Positions 18,971 through 32,665 of a stretch of DNA of 64,000 nucleotides are shown here, one piece after another (position 1 is the stretch's first letter; every line of letters begins with the position of its first letter). This DNA is from Amblyornis subalaris. Taxonomy: Eukaryota; Chordata; Aves; Passeriformes; Ptilonorhynchidae. The stretch spans positions 372,001 through 436,000 of the forward strand of contig JACAXG010000007.1 of NCBI GenBank assembly GCA_018881555.1. The letters are read 5' to 3'. The translations under genes were made by a program, and so were the position numbers. The notes beneath the pieces were generated by a model that was given only the letters and a program-made list of their open reading frames with translations, was not told the origin of the DNA and searched no databases.

Positions 18971-21900
18971 GCAACATAACCTGGGGAGTTCAGTGTGTCA
19001 AGACGTGAGCACTGAAGGGGTTTGGAGAACGAAGAAGAGGGAAGAAGAATAGCAGGGAAAAGTAAACAACATTTTGCATACACATATATTACTGTTAGCT
19101 AATAGCAGGAGCCTTGAACTTCTCACCTTGCAATGGAAAAGTCATGAGCTTAGGTACTGTAATGTACGGACTCAGATTTGAGTGTGTATGTCATTTATCC
19201 TCCTGGGGAAAAAAACGTCTTTAGACTTATCCACTTGGAAAATAATGATGAGCTGGAAGGGTTTTGCGAGCTAGATATAGTGGGTTTATCTACCTTTGGG
19301 CTGCTCCTGGAATATTTAAAATTTAGTTTAAAATAGCTATTTATCAAAGCTGATACCTCTTTTCTTATCTGTCTTAATTTTTAAGTAAAAGCAGCTCACA
19401 ATAAAAGGAGAGAATGACAGAATAATTTGCTTTTTGCATAATGGTAATGATATTCATTTCATCTTGTCCTTCCTACTTAGAGTGTATAGAGAGGAGGCAA
19501 GTGGAAGGCTCAGTGGGGAGATAAANCTGAATAGCTTTTCACCCTTCTCGGTCTAAAACTGCTTCTTAGTACTTAGGATGCTTGTAAGACCAGGATATTG
19601 GTAAAGGACTTCCGTGTCTTGGCCAGAAAGTCATGGGCAGTAAATACATGTGTGTATGTGTGACGTGGGCAAGTGACTCTGGTATACAAGTACAGCAGCC
19701 AGGAGGATAATCAAATGCTCTTGTTCTATTAGAAAAAAAAATAGGTTTTTAATACTGCAGGTTTTTATTTGGGAGTGCATCTAGAAGTGATAAATGTGAA
19801 ACCAAGATGTTTTTGCCTGAGTTCCATGGATTGGAAGGCAGGACTAGTGTTGGAAACACTCTTGTTGTCAGCTCCCTTCCACTGCACTTCTTAAACATAA
19901 TTTGTTAGCATTGATAATNTTATGAACAGAGCTGGGAGAAAAAGCAGCTGAGGAAAGACAATTGTGGCAGACTTTCTGAATCTGAATCTTTCTAATTCTT
20001 CCTGGAAAGAGACTGGGACCTTGACGTGGATCGGGCATTGGACTGGTAGAGCTTGCAGGGCTGNGAGCAGTGAAGTACTGTGTTCTTCCATCTGCACTCT
20101 TCACATCATTGGCTCACAGCTAATTAATCAGTGGTAATTTCCAGATGGCCTTCCAGAGCAGCCTAAGGCAGTGCAAACTTCAGCAAGGAAACATGACAGA
20201 GCTCTGTTATCAAAATTTTCTGGTAGAAGAAGCAGAATATAGTGCTTTCTACTGTACTTGAAAGGCTGGAAAACCAGGAGTTATAGCACTGTTCAAACAT
20301 GAGTACAAATCTTCCAAAAGCGATACTTGGCACAAAACTCTTTTCTGTGATGTGCCTACTTTCATAAATAAGCTCTTCTAAAGCCCATGTTACTTTGGTT
20401 TTGTAATCATGCTAGAAAACTTTCAATCCTAGAATTTGTTNACAGAAACAATTTCTGTGAATATTGTATTGAGTGACTATTGAGTATTTCTGAATATTTC
20501 TGAATGTTGTGTTGTATTTTTCCATAACTGTTCCATTTGATACTGCACATAGAAGGCATTAGTGCAAACAGTGGGGTTTTTTTCCCTTGCAAAAGAATTT
20601 ATATTTGGGTTTATATGCTGGAATAACTAAGCTTATCTTCAAGTTACCTTGGGTTAGAAGATATCTCATTTTCTATTTTCGTGCAAAGTATTGTAAGACA
20701 CCCAATTCTGTGCCTCTCTTAGTGCAGATAAATAAAGGATTCTTTATAAGAAACTGTTTAACAATTCTTGTTCAAATAATGGTGCTAAATCCAGCTTTTA
20801 TTAAACTCAGCACCGTGGAAAATTTAGGTGAGATTTAGCTGGGGATATTTATTATGAGAATAAGGGTTTGTGTGAGTTTGTTTTTGAAAATTGGATGTGG
20901 GGGATGCAAACTCCCACAGATATGAAATTGAGCAGAATGTTTGCACAAGCTCTTGTGAAGGAAAACACCAACTCTGAACAGCTACATTGCATAGTCTGAA
21001 TATTTATGTGATTTTCCTGTGTTTGTTATTTTTTTTTGTTTCGTGCCATGACTGTTAGGGGCCTTCATTAGCTGCATAATATAGTTGTGAGAAGACAGGA
21101 AGCTGGAGGGGTCTGGAAAGTAGTGAGTGATAATAAGCATTTTAAGTTGAGTTTTATCTGCTTGGAACCCCAAAAGTCTTTTAAAAATTCTTGATTTTCC
21201 TCTGTATTTTTGGTATATGTTTCCTAAAATATCTGTCCGTTTTGGAACTAAATAACATGTTTCATCTGAGGAATGAAAGTTGGTTCCTTATGGTCTTGCA
21301 GCTGTCTCAGGAACTATTACAGATTATGAACTGTTTATGCATTTTGTGACAGCTGGCAAGGCTGCTCCTCGAAACCAACAACAATAACCAAATGCTGATT
21401 TTTATAAATTGATGTGTTCACATATTTTACTGTTGTGCTGGCCTGTCTCTGTCATTACTTGCTGTCCAACAGAGTTGTTGGTAAGAGCATAACAATGAAT
21501 TAATGGAAACCTAATATTTCTTTTGCATGCTAAAGAATATTTTAAAAGTGCACTTTCTTGGCAGATAATACTTATCTGACATGAGTTTCTTTCTTAAACA
21601 TGTACTATTAACATAGCCTATGCCTGAAACGATGAAGATCTAAATGTTGAAATGAATTAGCAAGAAAGTGATCAAAATATTTCACATTCTTCTGTAATTC
21701 TTGATAGACACCTAATAATTTTTACTTCCTTCCTTAAAACTTNTTCTGCCCTTATTTATGTTATAAAAAATGCAGTGTCAGAGTGTGGATAAATAAATGG
21801 AAACATATTTGTGTAAATGTTGGGATTATTCATGATGTTATCTGGAAAGGGCCTCCCACATGAGATCGGACTGAGGGCAAGTTGCTTATTTGTTCTGGGC

Positions 21901-22627
21901 AGCCATTTTTGCGTGAAATTCCGATTTCCCTTGGGTCAAAACCCGGTCTCAGATTTGCTAAGTGTCAGGTGCAAAGTTGAATCTGTTACATAGCTTGTGG
22001 CTCTTCAGATCTCTTCTCCATCTTCAAAACTGATAAAGGGTTACCGAGCGATGTGTTAGCTGATGTCATTTTGTAACTATCACCACAGTAGGGGTTTTTT
22101 TGTGTTACCCTGCTGATGTAGATGCTGTTCTGTCCCAAATCCTCAGTGGTATTGGAGAAANAAATTGGCACCCAAAAAAAGGGGTACATTTTTCATAAGT
22201 GTGCATGAGTGTGCTACCACTGCTGCTGTAAGTGACAGAACTGCCCTTGGACCCAGCATGGCTGAATGTGTTTGGTGTGGAAGTACAGTTATGTATTCAC
22301 TGCTTCCTCTATGAGTAGAAAACAATAGAATTTGAATTTCTTTATCTCCCTACTCCTTGTTCAGTAACTCTTAGGTCAACATAAACTGAGATAGGAAGAT
22401 TATAGTGGAACATACTAGACAGCAATACTTTAATCTTGCTTGTCCTGAAGAATCAAAACAAGAAAATAATGTGATGAATACATAATCATCCAGGATAGTG
22501 AGGATGCATAATGAGAGAACATTAGTATTACTAATTATAAAACATTGCAGCATCTTTCTAAGCTTTTCATATATGGATGGATTTGATGTAATAAATGGCT
22601 GAAATAATTGATTGTACTGTTGACTAA

Positions 22628-22643
22628 TTTTTTTTTTTTTTTT
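22628..22643. repeat. T16 homopolymer
   Basis: Sixteen T's, again followed by gtag, like the tract at 8037-8052. Simple repeat. Confidence 0.9.
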
Positions 22644-23735
22644 GTAGTATTATGTATTTGTCCATATTTGGGGACAGCACCTGTGTTCTTCATATTTGTT
22701 TAGGAACTAGAGTCCCCTCAGTAATACAAATAATTATTAATAAGAAAAAGGTTTTGAAATTATTTTGTTGATTAAAAGCAACATAGGGTATCACATGAAT
22801 TATAGAAAACGGAGACATTTACTTTCATCCACGCAGAAATTTAGTACAATCTGAACTCTTTCTATATTCCACATGACTTTATGCTTTTATTTGTTAGCTC
22901 TCATTGGATACTCTCTGCTTTTCCTCCACCCTTGTACTGATATTCTCTGGGGGTCATAGTGAATTGCTTTCAGGTTCTTTACTAATGGTTTTCTCTTGCC
23001 TTTCATAGTGTTTTAATACATTGGCTTGAATCTACCTCTGTTTTTCCTTAAACTTCTTAAAGAAATGGCTGCCCAAGTCTTCCTGTTAAATTTCTAAGCC
23101 AGTTGGACAATGAACTTTGCCAGATCTTCCTAGCTGATTTATTGAACTGAAATCTCCCCATCCTCCAGGGCATGCACTCTGATTTTTATGTATAATAACC
23201 TTATTTACATTGTTCTTTCTTCTTTCTGGCCAAGGAATCCTCTTATTCTCCCAAATGGAGTACTATGAGTGCTGGAGCAGAGTGTACAGCTTTTAGTTGG
23301 CTGGCCTTTTGGAGATCTAGGAGTTCCTAATCACAAGGGTTTCCTGAAGGTTTAACAAACAACACATCTGTCCTTTGGACTCTTTTCACTCTGACCAAGA
23401 GCTGCTCTACTAAGTGCATTTGGGTTTCCTCCATCTGCACAAGATTATTCCCNTTGAAGTTTCTGTATTTTTCTCATCTACTTCATTTCAGCACAAATGG
23501 AATGTGAAAGGAAGTGAAATTTGGACTAAATGTACATTAGCCTAATGGTGCAATTGTTACAAGTGACATTACAAAGAGTAGTGTTCTTCAAGGAAGAAAA
23601 GTAAGTTTTGATCCAGAAACATGGACTGTTCAAGTCAGGCACAGCAGTGCTGTTTAAAGGACAGCCTGAAACTAAATAAGTGAAAAAAGCATTTTATGAG
23701 TAGATCCAGTGTGATGCACTACTGGGTTCCTACTA

Positions 23736-23760
23736 TATAACCCTTAGCACAAGGGTTATA
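23736..23760. repeat. Perfect 10-bp inverted repeat (hairpin)
   Basis: Arms tataaccctt (23736-23745) and aagggttata (23751-23760) around the loop agcac. Pairing stops at both outer flanks. It could be a small structured RNA element or a chance palindrome; nothing around it identifies it. Confidence 0.9.
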
Positions 23761-26700
23761 GTTCGGCTTCTTTGTAGGCTTCAGCTGTCTTTAAATCGCC
23801 CTTGTCCCATGCTTTTTTGTGTGTCCCAGAGAAATGAACTCCACTTTGGATGTACTTGTTCCAATAAGAGAGAAGAGACACCTGAGTAGATGCCAGCAGG
23901 CAGTTCTTGAGTGACTGAGAGGGCATCTCAAGGGAAGGGTAAATCCCTAAATACCTTGTTTTCCTAAGCATCTGTTATTCAGCTAGCTGGACCTTTGGTC
24001 TGACCAGAGATGATTTTCTCATGTGTTGAACAGGCGTAGATAGTAGGAAAGCAGCAGGGATGAAACAATTAATCAGGCTTCCCCCATCCTCAATTTTTGG
24101 CATTCCTTTTTATGGGTAATGAGAGCACAGTGAGACATAAATGATGGACACATNGTGCATGTGAACACTCATAGGACTGATTGTTAGTGATTCAAATGTT
24201 TTTAATGTAATCCTGTAATGTAATGTCAGAAATGGTTAAAAAAGATGGGGCCTCACATCCCTGCCACAGAATGCTGTTCNTCCCTGCACACCTTGCTCAG
24301 CCTTCTACATCATTTGATCTTCTAACTTGGCTTTGAGAAATTTTGGACAAGTCTCCTAATTCTTTTCAGGCTGCTTATTTCTAGCTTTTCAGCAAATGGC
24401 AAGTACTTCTATTTGCTTCCTTTGCAAAGCAGAACCCAAATTTGCAACTTTTATGTGCTTCCAAAGCTGTTTCCCTCATAGATACACTGTTAAAGTCTCT
24501 CACATGAAATAAGAAGTCATCTTTCTTTCTTATTAAATTGTCAGCTAAAGCAATGTAGGAGAACGAGGCATATGGTGTCCTCACAGACTTACTAGAGGCA
24601 AGATGTGCTTAATCTATATATTATCCATGATCTCTGAAAATTCAGTAGTAAAATATGTCTAATAAGCAATTGCAAGGAANGCTGAGTTTTATGTAAAATG
24701 TAATAAAGAGATTCTAAGCCTCAGCACTGAAAAAGACAGAAAACTCTGCTGGCAAATATTTTTAAAAAATTGAAAGTTTCGACCACAAAAACATTCACAA
24801 ATCTATTCTAGTCTTTCACTGTTTGCAGGGACCATTCACCTTTTTACTGGTTACAAGTTTATTGCTGTTTTATCATAAGGATTAGCATAATCATGCAGTG
24901 AGCCCTAAACTTTGTGAATAATAGCAGAAAGCTTATTTGCAACTGAAAACAGGCATTTTCAGCTAAGACTGAGGCTTTTTGGACTTACTCAGCAAACAGC
25001 AAGGGAAATCTTNCGTTTCAACAGTTATAGCTCTGGATGCTTTTAGCTGTAGAATATGAAGAGTGTACAGTGANTAATCAGATTTCTACATAATACAGCA
25101 ATGTCTGCCTCAAAATCAGCTTTTGGGGTGAGGGATTATGTGGTGTACAGCACTGGGGTCACTGGTACAGTAATTCCAGGGTCACTCTTTGTGCAGAAAT
25201 TCAGAAAATAACTTATTGCTAGAGTATAACTCAAAGTCCATGTGAAAGTATGTCTGATCAAATAAAAGGACAGTATGAGTCTATGTTCCATGTGCTAGGG
25301 GTTTTATGATATGAACTGCTCATAACCTTTCAGGAACAGTATCAGTCCAGGTTTCGAGACCTGCTCTGTTTCTGCCCTTGTAAAAAGGAAGAGTAAAAAA
25401 TGTAGTCTTTGGTGTTCATGTTGCAATTTTCATATTAACTTTGTCAATAATTTTATGGCAAGAGTTTTAAGGAGTCACTTGAGATATCATATACTGTTTG
25501 CTCTTTAGACAAATACTCTGCCTTTACTAGTAAAAGGATACTCTGATGTTGTTTTATTGATCTTCTTCCTTGCATTTGGTTTGGTGGTGAACCTATGTAC
25601 TTTGTGTTTGAACATCTGGGGCAGCGTTTACGATGAGAAAGCCATAAATCTAACTTTTTATTAGCTGCCCCTGGTTGCAAACAGATTCTCATCTGAAGAT
25701 CTAACCTGCCTAGGTCAGAGACACATAAATATTTTGGCAAGATTTGCTATCTCACATTACTCCCAGTTTTCAGCCCACCTCCTCACCCCTCAAAATATTT
25801 GAGCCATTCCAAACTTCCATCCTCTTTTATTGTANGATCCCCCCTGGGCCCTCTCTAATTTGCCTACAGGTCATGGACTTCCCCTTTCCAGTTTTTTTCC
25901 GTTAGTATCTGCCATGTTATCTGGAACAGAACTTACTACAAAAGGTGCTGTGTTACACAACTCCTAAATTCAACACCAAGGAATGTGTTTTGGTTGCTTA
26001 ATGAACAATGCAAATTTGGCATCCCAAATAGTTATCACTCAGTCAGACCCAGCTCACTGCCAGCCTTGAAGGATGTGGCATAACACTTTATCCAAGCAAT
26101 TATTGAGTTGAGAAATACAACAGACTTTTTATGGAAACACAAATCAATGTTTATCATGTTTCAGACCAACACGGGTAAGAACTGTAAATTCTTAAACCAA
26201 TCACAAAAGAAATCACTTGTGTAATGCCTTGCACGAAGGACTGCTTCACTGGCAGCCCACACTGCTTGCTTGCTTTCAAGACTGAGTAACTGTTCTTTAG
26301 CCAACAATTCCCATGTTTCTCATAGTCATTCTTATATGCCATTAATCTACTCTAATAGGAGCAATCCCAAACCCCTTTACTCCCTAAGAGCTGTTGGACC
26401 AATATGTCGTCCCATCTGGCACAGAATTCCCAAGGTAGTACCATGCTAAAACTGATTGAAGGATGAAAACATAATTCTTTCTAAGTACACATCAGAACCA
26501 AAAATGTGTCCTCCCTCTTTCATTGTCTTACTTTATATGTTGTGGTAACATTGCTTTCAAATTTTAAATGTCTATATCCTATTTTTAAAATGTGCTTTTT
26601 ATCTAGTCCTAAGTACTAGGGAGTGTCCTGAAAATTTATTGTAGGCCCATAATTTACTTCATACCTGGCTGAGACTGCCAGATGGTTCAAAGTGAAACTT

Positions 26701-29002
26701 AAAACTATGAACAGAGAATTCTAATGTTTCCATTGGTGTTTCTAGTGAAGCCGTGTAACACGAAGCATACAATCAAAAAAGATCACTTATGTCAAAAGTA
26801 CTACATTAGTATCCCCATGNGCGTTAATTCAGAGGAGAAGAATGTCTGAAATGTGTTGTATCACTGCAATCCAGCCTGAGAATCATTTCATTAATGAAAA
26901 AGAAATCACAGTTTTCTCAGCTGTTATCCACTGAGGGTAACATGGGGAGTGTAAGGTGCGCGCCCCGGCAAGGGGACATTTTGTTGTCATGGCCAGGTGA
27001 AACCCAGAGATGGAAAAGCTACTCAAAAACCTGGAGTCCTTTGAAAGACACTGTGAGTTCAGATTTCTTCATTATTAAAATCATCTGAGGCAGAATTTCT
27101 GATCACCGCATTTTTTCCAAATGCTGCTTTTAATTTTAATTTTTTATCAGTTTCTTTTTGCGTAAATCAAGTGACACATCTTTGGTCTGTTAGGCTAACC
27201 TACAGCTTTGTACACTTATAAATGCAAGCCTAGGGCATACAGTCATTCTGGTAGCCCCTTCAACCAGGTTTAGGTAGGACAAACTAGAAGAGTCCAGCCT
27301 GGTGGAAGAGGACGTCTTGCTTTTCCTCTGATCTGACAGCATCTTCATTCTGGGGATTTGCACTGTGGAGCACAGACAGAGATTTCATCCTCCATCTGTA
27401 CACAGGGATTCCTAATGGTACAGTGCTGCTTCCTTGGCTGATTGTCTGAGTCTTATGTGCATTTTATAGGATATGGTCCATAAACCTCAAACACACCACC
27501 AATCAATATGAATTTTCTTTCCTTTTCCCCATTTTCCCATTGATTTCAACAGCCTAAGCAGTGCACATGGAACTTGTTCCACCATAAGACTAACAAACAA
27601 ATTTTGAGTCAGGCTAATTTGAGTTTCCATTTTATTTTAGTCCATACAAAGTGAGAATTATGTTCAGTGATCCAATGGAGTTACTATGATATAAAAAGAT
27701 GGGAGACCAGGGATCAATGTTCGTTCAGCCAGTCATGATAGGTGTACATAGGCACTATTTAAAAATAATTTATTTATTCTTTCCTGTAAAACACTGTCAT
27801 AACAAACTTCTATGAAGTCACATTTGTTCTTGACGATTTATGTCCAATGATTTCCACAGGTAGATGTGTAGCTGTTTCTTTTCCGCTCTTTGGAGATTTG
27901 AAGTGTATTAACTTTATGAACTTCATGGGAAAATTATTGCTTTTTAGGGGGATTATTCAATTACCCACTTAAGGCAAAATGCAATAAATCTTATGTTACN
28001 CTAAAGCCAAGCATTAATCAGCAGGCCCTGCAAGCATGACGGCTCCATTCTTCTGAATGTCCAGCAGGCCTCAGACAGTATTCATTGTCTTCATTTCATT
28101 CCCCAGAGGTACAGGTGATCAATTCTTATTATTCTGCAGCAGGTTTTACTTACCAACCTCTGTCTTCATCTTTGGAATTTGCTGTAACCCGTAGTTGTCC
28201 TTATGCATTTTGATTGAAGTTTAAATTCTGTTTCCCTGTTAAGTGAGGTCAGTACATATATACAGACAAAGGCAAAGTATTTTCCCCATAACTCCTGTAC
28301 TTAGAAAGTGTTTAGGAGTAATTATCAGTATTTAAAAAAAAATATGTTTAGCACAAAAGTTGTTCTGTGTTTGAATCNTTGATTTTCACTAGTGGCAAAA
28401 ATTTATGAAAGTCAACTTTTCAGTAACGTTAAAATCCAGGTTAAAAGCTGCCATTTGTTTTTACATGGAAATATTTTCAGCATAAATATTAATCACAAAT
28501 ACATTTCTTTATCATTTATGGTTTCCTTGTTAATGCATGGAGAATGTTTTTTGTCTAGAAAGGGAAAATGAAATATTTAGAAAGGCAAGAATAAGAAAAG
28601 TGTTTTCTAAACTAAACCTTTGTGGAAGGTTTTATTTTTGCATTCATATTTTAATGGATTTCGCACAGCCAAGAACATTCCTGGCAGTTACACTGAAAGG
28701 GCTCATTCCTGCTCAGTGTCTGTGTGGTGAAGAATTGCCTGCAAAGTTAGTGCAAGCAACTTTTTGTTTATTTGTACTGGTTATCTTACAGACTGGAAAG
28801 ATCCTATTACATTATATCATTGCACTCTGATGAATGTCAACAGTAAGGAGAAGCTAAGAAAATATTTTCCAAGAATGTAAGTTAAAACTGTCTTGGTGAT
28901 GAAAAAGTAGAAATATTCATACTGCAAGAAGAAATTGGGGTGTATTTCCTTGATTAATGTGTGTTTTCTTGCTCTCGTAGTGCAGGCACTTTTATTCCCT
29001 GT

Positions 29003-29017
29003 TCACTAGGTGGTGCC
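29003..29017 (+). promoter_or_regulatory. CTCF-like binding motif
   Basis: TCACTAGGTGGTGCC matches CCASYAGRKGGCRSY at 13 of 15 positions, in the same orientation as the 5975 site. Binding is inferred. Confidence 0.4.
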
Positions 29018-32000
29018 AGAGTCAAAGTAAACTCTCTTGGCCCTGAAAGGCACTTTTTATGTTTGCCTTTGGTGTTAAAATGTAGTTTCAAAATACTGTA
29101 AAAATGCTGTTAGTGTATGTAGATACGCAAGAAAGAGGCTTTGTGTTAGAAAGCTCTGTTGGTGAATTTCAGGATACTTGTTTTCATCTTTAAATGGCTG
29201 ATAAAAGCCAAGCTTAGAAAGCCAAGAGCTGAGATGTCACAATTTAGGAGTAAGCTGGTCCTCAATCTGCTTTATGTGATAACTGCAGATTTTGCATGGG
29301 AGAGCAGTGCTACAGGAAACAGAAAGAAATATAAATTTAAAAAAATAAAACAGATTGTGAGACAAACCATCACATGTTCCATCTCACTCTGTGTTAGAGT
29401 GTGAAGATGCCAACCAGAATGCAGGTTTGGATGCGGTAGTACAGAGCAAATTTCAAATTGATTCATTTCATAGCTACATTAAGGCAAAAGGTGCTTTTTT
29501 TAAACTATAAAACTATTTGAAGGGAAGATCAAATAACTACCTAGGACTTTTTTCTGCACAAGAAGGTCATCATTAATTTTGTGGAGGACTGTAAATGTTT
29601 TTAGCACTCATTTGTTTGCCAGGGCTTTCTCAGAGGGAGGCAATCCAGTGTGCTGGGTCGGTCAACTGTGTGTTGTGCTTATGGTTCCTGATTGTTTATT
29701 TGTATAACCTTGGTTCGTGTGTAAAGCCACAAACTTCTGCTTTCCATTTGGGACGAGTTAATGTAAGGCAGGACAAGCAGACAAACACCTTCAAGCTTGC
29801 AGCATCTTCAGTGCTGTTCACTCATCCTGGCAGCACAGCTGTGCTGCCAAATACCCTTTCAGTGCAGTAGCCACATGGCCAGTGATGTTTGGTCTCCTCT
29901 GTCATCTCTGTGGTAAAGATCAGTTTAGAGACTCCAAAGTGTTGCCATAGTCTGGTGCTACATACTGCCTTCAGGACAGGACAAAGGGATTTATGGATTG
30001 CTGGCTACAGTCCAGTTTTTATCTAGGGCAGATGACATTCTTTAGTTGTCCACTTTGAAATGCAATTAAGTGACTAGCCTAGTTTATTATACACTGTGAT
30101 TGAAATTGCAGCCTGGGAGCTGACTAACAAAATGTGTGACTCAGGTGGCATTCTGTCAGCAGCCAGCTGGGTCCACCATCTTCAGCACAACTTGGGTTAT
30201 CTGGAAGATCTTATCACCTACCAAACTGAATGTGGCACAGATTCAGCCGTGACTGTATGTGGTGTGTATCTCACTTCCACTAAAAGGGTTATTCAAATAG
30301 CTAGTCAGGAGCTTCACAGCTGTTGGATCCAGGGAATGGAAGCTGTGTGCAGTACTCCATATAGTCCCTGGTTGCCCAAGGAAGGACTTGGCGAGTTTAT
30401 ACAACTTCTGAAGCTTTTTGGTATCTTTCTAGCCAGACTTTGTGACAATTCATGTATCCCTCCCGGCTTGTATGTAGCTGCCTGGAAAAAAATTAATGCT
30501 GCTTGGTCACAGTTACATAATATGACTTAGTTGGTGACAGGTAGAACCATCCTAGTGCAAACAAGTTGTGGTTTTCACTGGTTACAGCAGCACGTTTTAT
30601 TAAACCTTCCTGCAGTTTAGGGGAGTTTGAAAAGTAGAGTATCCTTTAAAAATAATAGTGACTTTGTTTTTTACAGCTTCCTGTACTTTACAATTAGAAA
30701 TAGTAACATCGGGAGAAAAGTGATTAATCTAAGGCTGTTTATGAACTAAGCAGCAAATCCTGGGCTAGAACTCCCTCTCCCAAATCTCTGTGACTTATCC
30801 ACAAAACAATTAAGAGTCATTGCATTAGCCACAGCCAGGTAGATTTATAAGAGTTTATAAATCCATGTGCTAATGGATATGAATTCATCAGACCATTTCC
30901 ATGTTTGAAGGGATTTGGATACAGCACTCTCTATGATTTCTTCACATCTTTGCATTCAGGCTGCTCTTCCATTCCCTGCAGACCATCCAGAGGGAAGGAA
31001 GAAAAATGCCTCCTGCATACATGTAAAACATTGCACAAAGTAATACAAAGATAATTTTAAAAATCAGACAAATATTTATTTACTGGCAGGATTCAGAGTC
31101 AATGACAGTCCCATTCATACAGAAAGGAAATCCCTCCGCACTGCAGTAATAGTGAAATAATATGGCTACTCCAGCCATTGAGTTCAGTGATGGATTAGCA
31201 CAGTCACTTCCTGAGAGCCCAGAAAGCCTCTAACTGGAAAGGACCACCCAGCTCACTGGCTGCAGTCTCTCCAATCACAGGGAATATTTCTGACATCCTC
31301 AAACAAAATTTAAACTGTAGTGAAAGGTCAACAGCTAAACCTGTAATGCCTCAGAGGTCNAGCAGGGAACAGAGCAGCACAGGCGACTGATTACATTTCA
31401 TCTCGTGCTGTGGCTTGTGACTGGGTATTGTCTTCAAGGTTTTGTGAATAACATGGGTTGGGCTAGATAAAAGTGACTGAAGAGCCATAATCACCTAAAA
31501 CCCCTTTGGTCTCCAAGGCTTGGAACCTTGTGGCTGCAATACTCTAATGGAAAATATTTGAGGGCTGGTTAAATTTGTGGCTATTGTAAGTGAAGATGAA
31601 AGCAATATTTATTAATATGTTCCCGCTGTTGTCCAGCACATTGCTGCATGCATGAAAGCTTGTGGAGTCCTCTCTGTAGCCAGTGGAGGTAACTCAATGC
31701 AGCAGGGTGGGAAAGAGGGTGTCACTGGTTATAATTCAGTTGTCACAGAGTGCTTGGGGTTATTCCAGCAGACAGGGTGTACAGCTTCGAGATCTGAAAG
31801 GGCTTTTGGTGATGTGAAACATGCAGTTGCTAAATGCTGGGTTTGGTTTGTTTGTTGGAAGCTCGGAATAAAGAGGATAACTTTAAAAGGGGTGTTAATT
31901 CCTTGGCCAGGGACAGTTGCCATCTCACCAGAGGCACATGTGTGTAGGATTAGCTCCTCTCCTATGCCCTTGAAGCTGATCAGTAACATGAAAGAAAAAT

Positions 32001-32641
32001 TTTGAAACAAGCAGGGTCTGTGCTGACCTCCCATATGAGGGGCAAGACTGGGCAGTGACCATGTGGGTGGTAGAGTGGAAGTTTCCATGAAGGAGGNGTG
32101 GGATCTTCTCTAATAATTTACATTTATACTGGTTCCAGTTGCAGAAGGTTGGCTCACTGNCAAGGACAGTGCCCGATCCCTGACTTGTTCCATCTTGTTT
32201 ATGGGCCCTTGTTNTGGGCACCTAAAAATAACAGCCCTTCTTAATTCAGTGTGACTTGAAGTGTGCGAGATGCCAATCTTGTGACCAGTGTCACAGCCAT
32301 GTCTATTCCCTTGGACACGGAACTGGTATTTATGGCAGCATCAGAGATGATTGTGTATCACAGGCTCATCAGGACATCTACACAGCCCAGTGGGATGATG
32401 AACCATGTAGGAAGCCATGGGAGCAGGTTGGTAGTGCTGACAAACAGATGAAAAGGTTTCATGAGTGCACATCCCTGCTTTGAAACCCAACATTCTTTAG
32501 CTGTTGTTACAAAATCCTCCTGGTGGAGCACTGCTTTGAAAGATGCAGTCTGCAGATGCTCAGTGTGGGCTCAGTTTTCCCCACATCATGATAAAGTTAG
32601 AGATGAAGTATTTCCTTTTGTTATTATCCATGGTGAAAAGT

Positions 32642-32665
32642 AAAAAAAAAAAAAAAAAAAAAAAA
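32642..32665. repeat. A24 homopolymer
   Basis: Twenty-four consecutive A's. No AATAAA stands just upstream and no flanking target-site duplication is visible, so I treat it as a simple repeat, not a retrocopy tail. Confidence 0.85.

Noticed and set aside
19648..19675. Resemblance of tgtgtgacgtgggcaagtga to the core of the MIR SINE
   Set aside because: Only about 20 bases match and flanking sequence does not follow MIR.
31620..32665. Possible processed retrocopy ending in the A24 tract
   Set aside because: No protein recognised in any frame, no AATAAA before the A's, no target-site duplication, and bird CR1 rarely makes poly(A) retrocopies.
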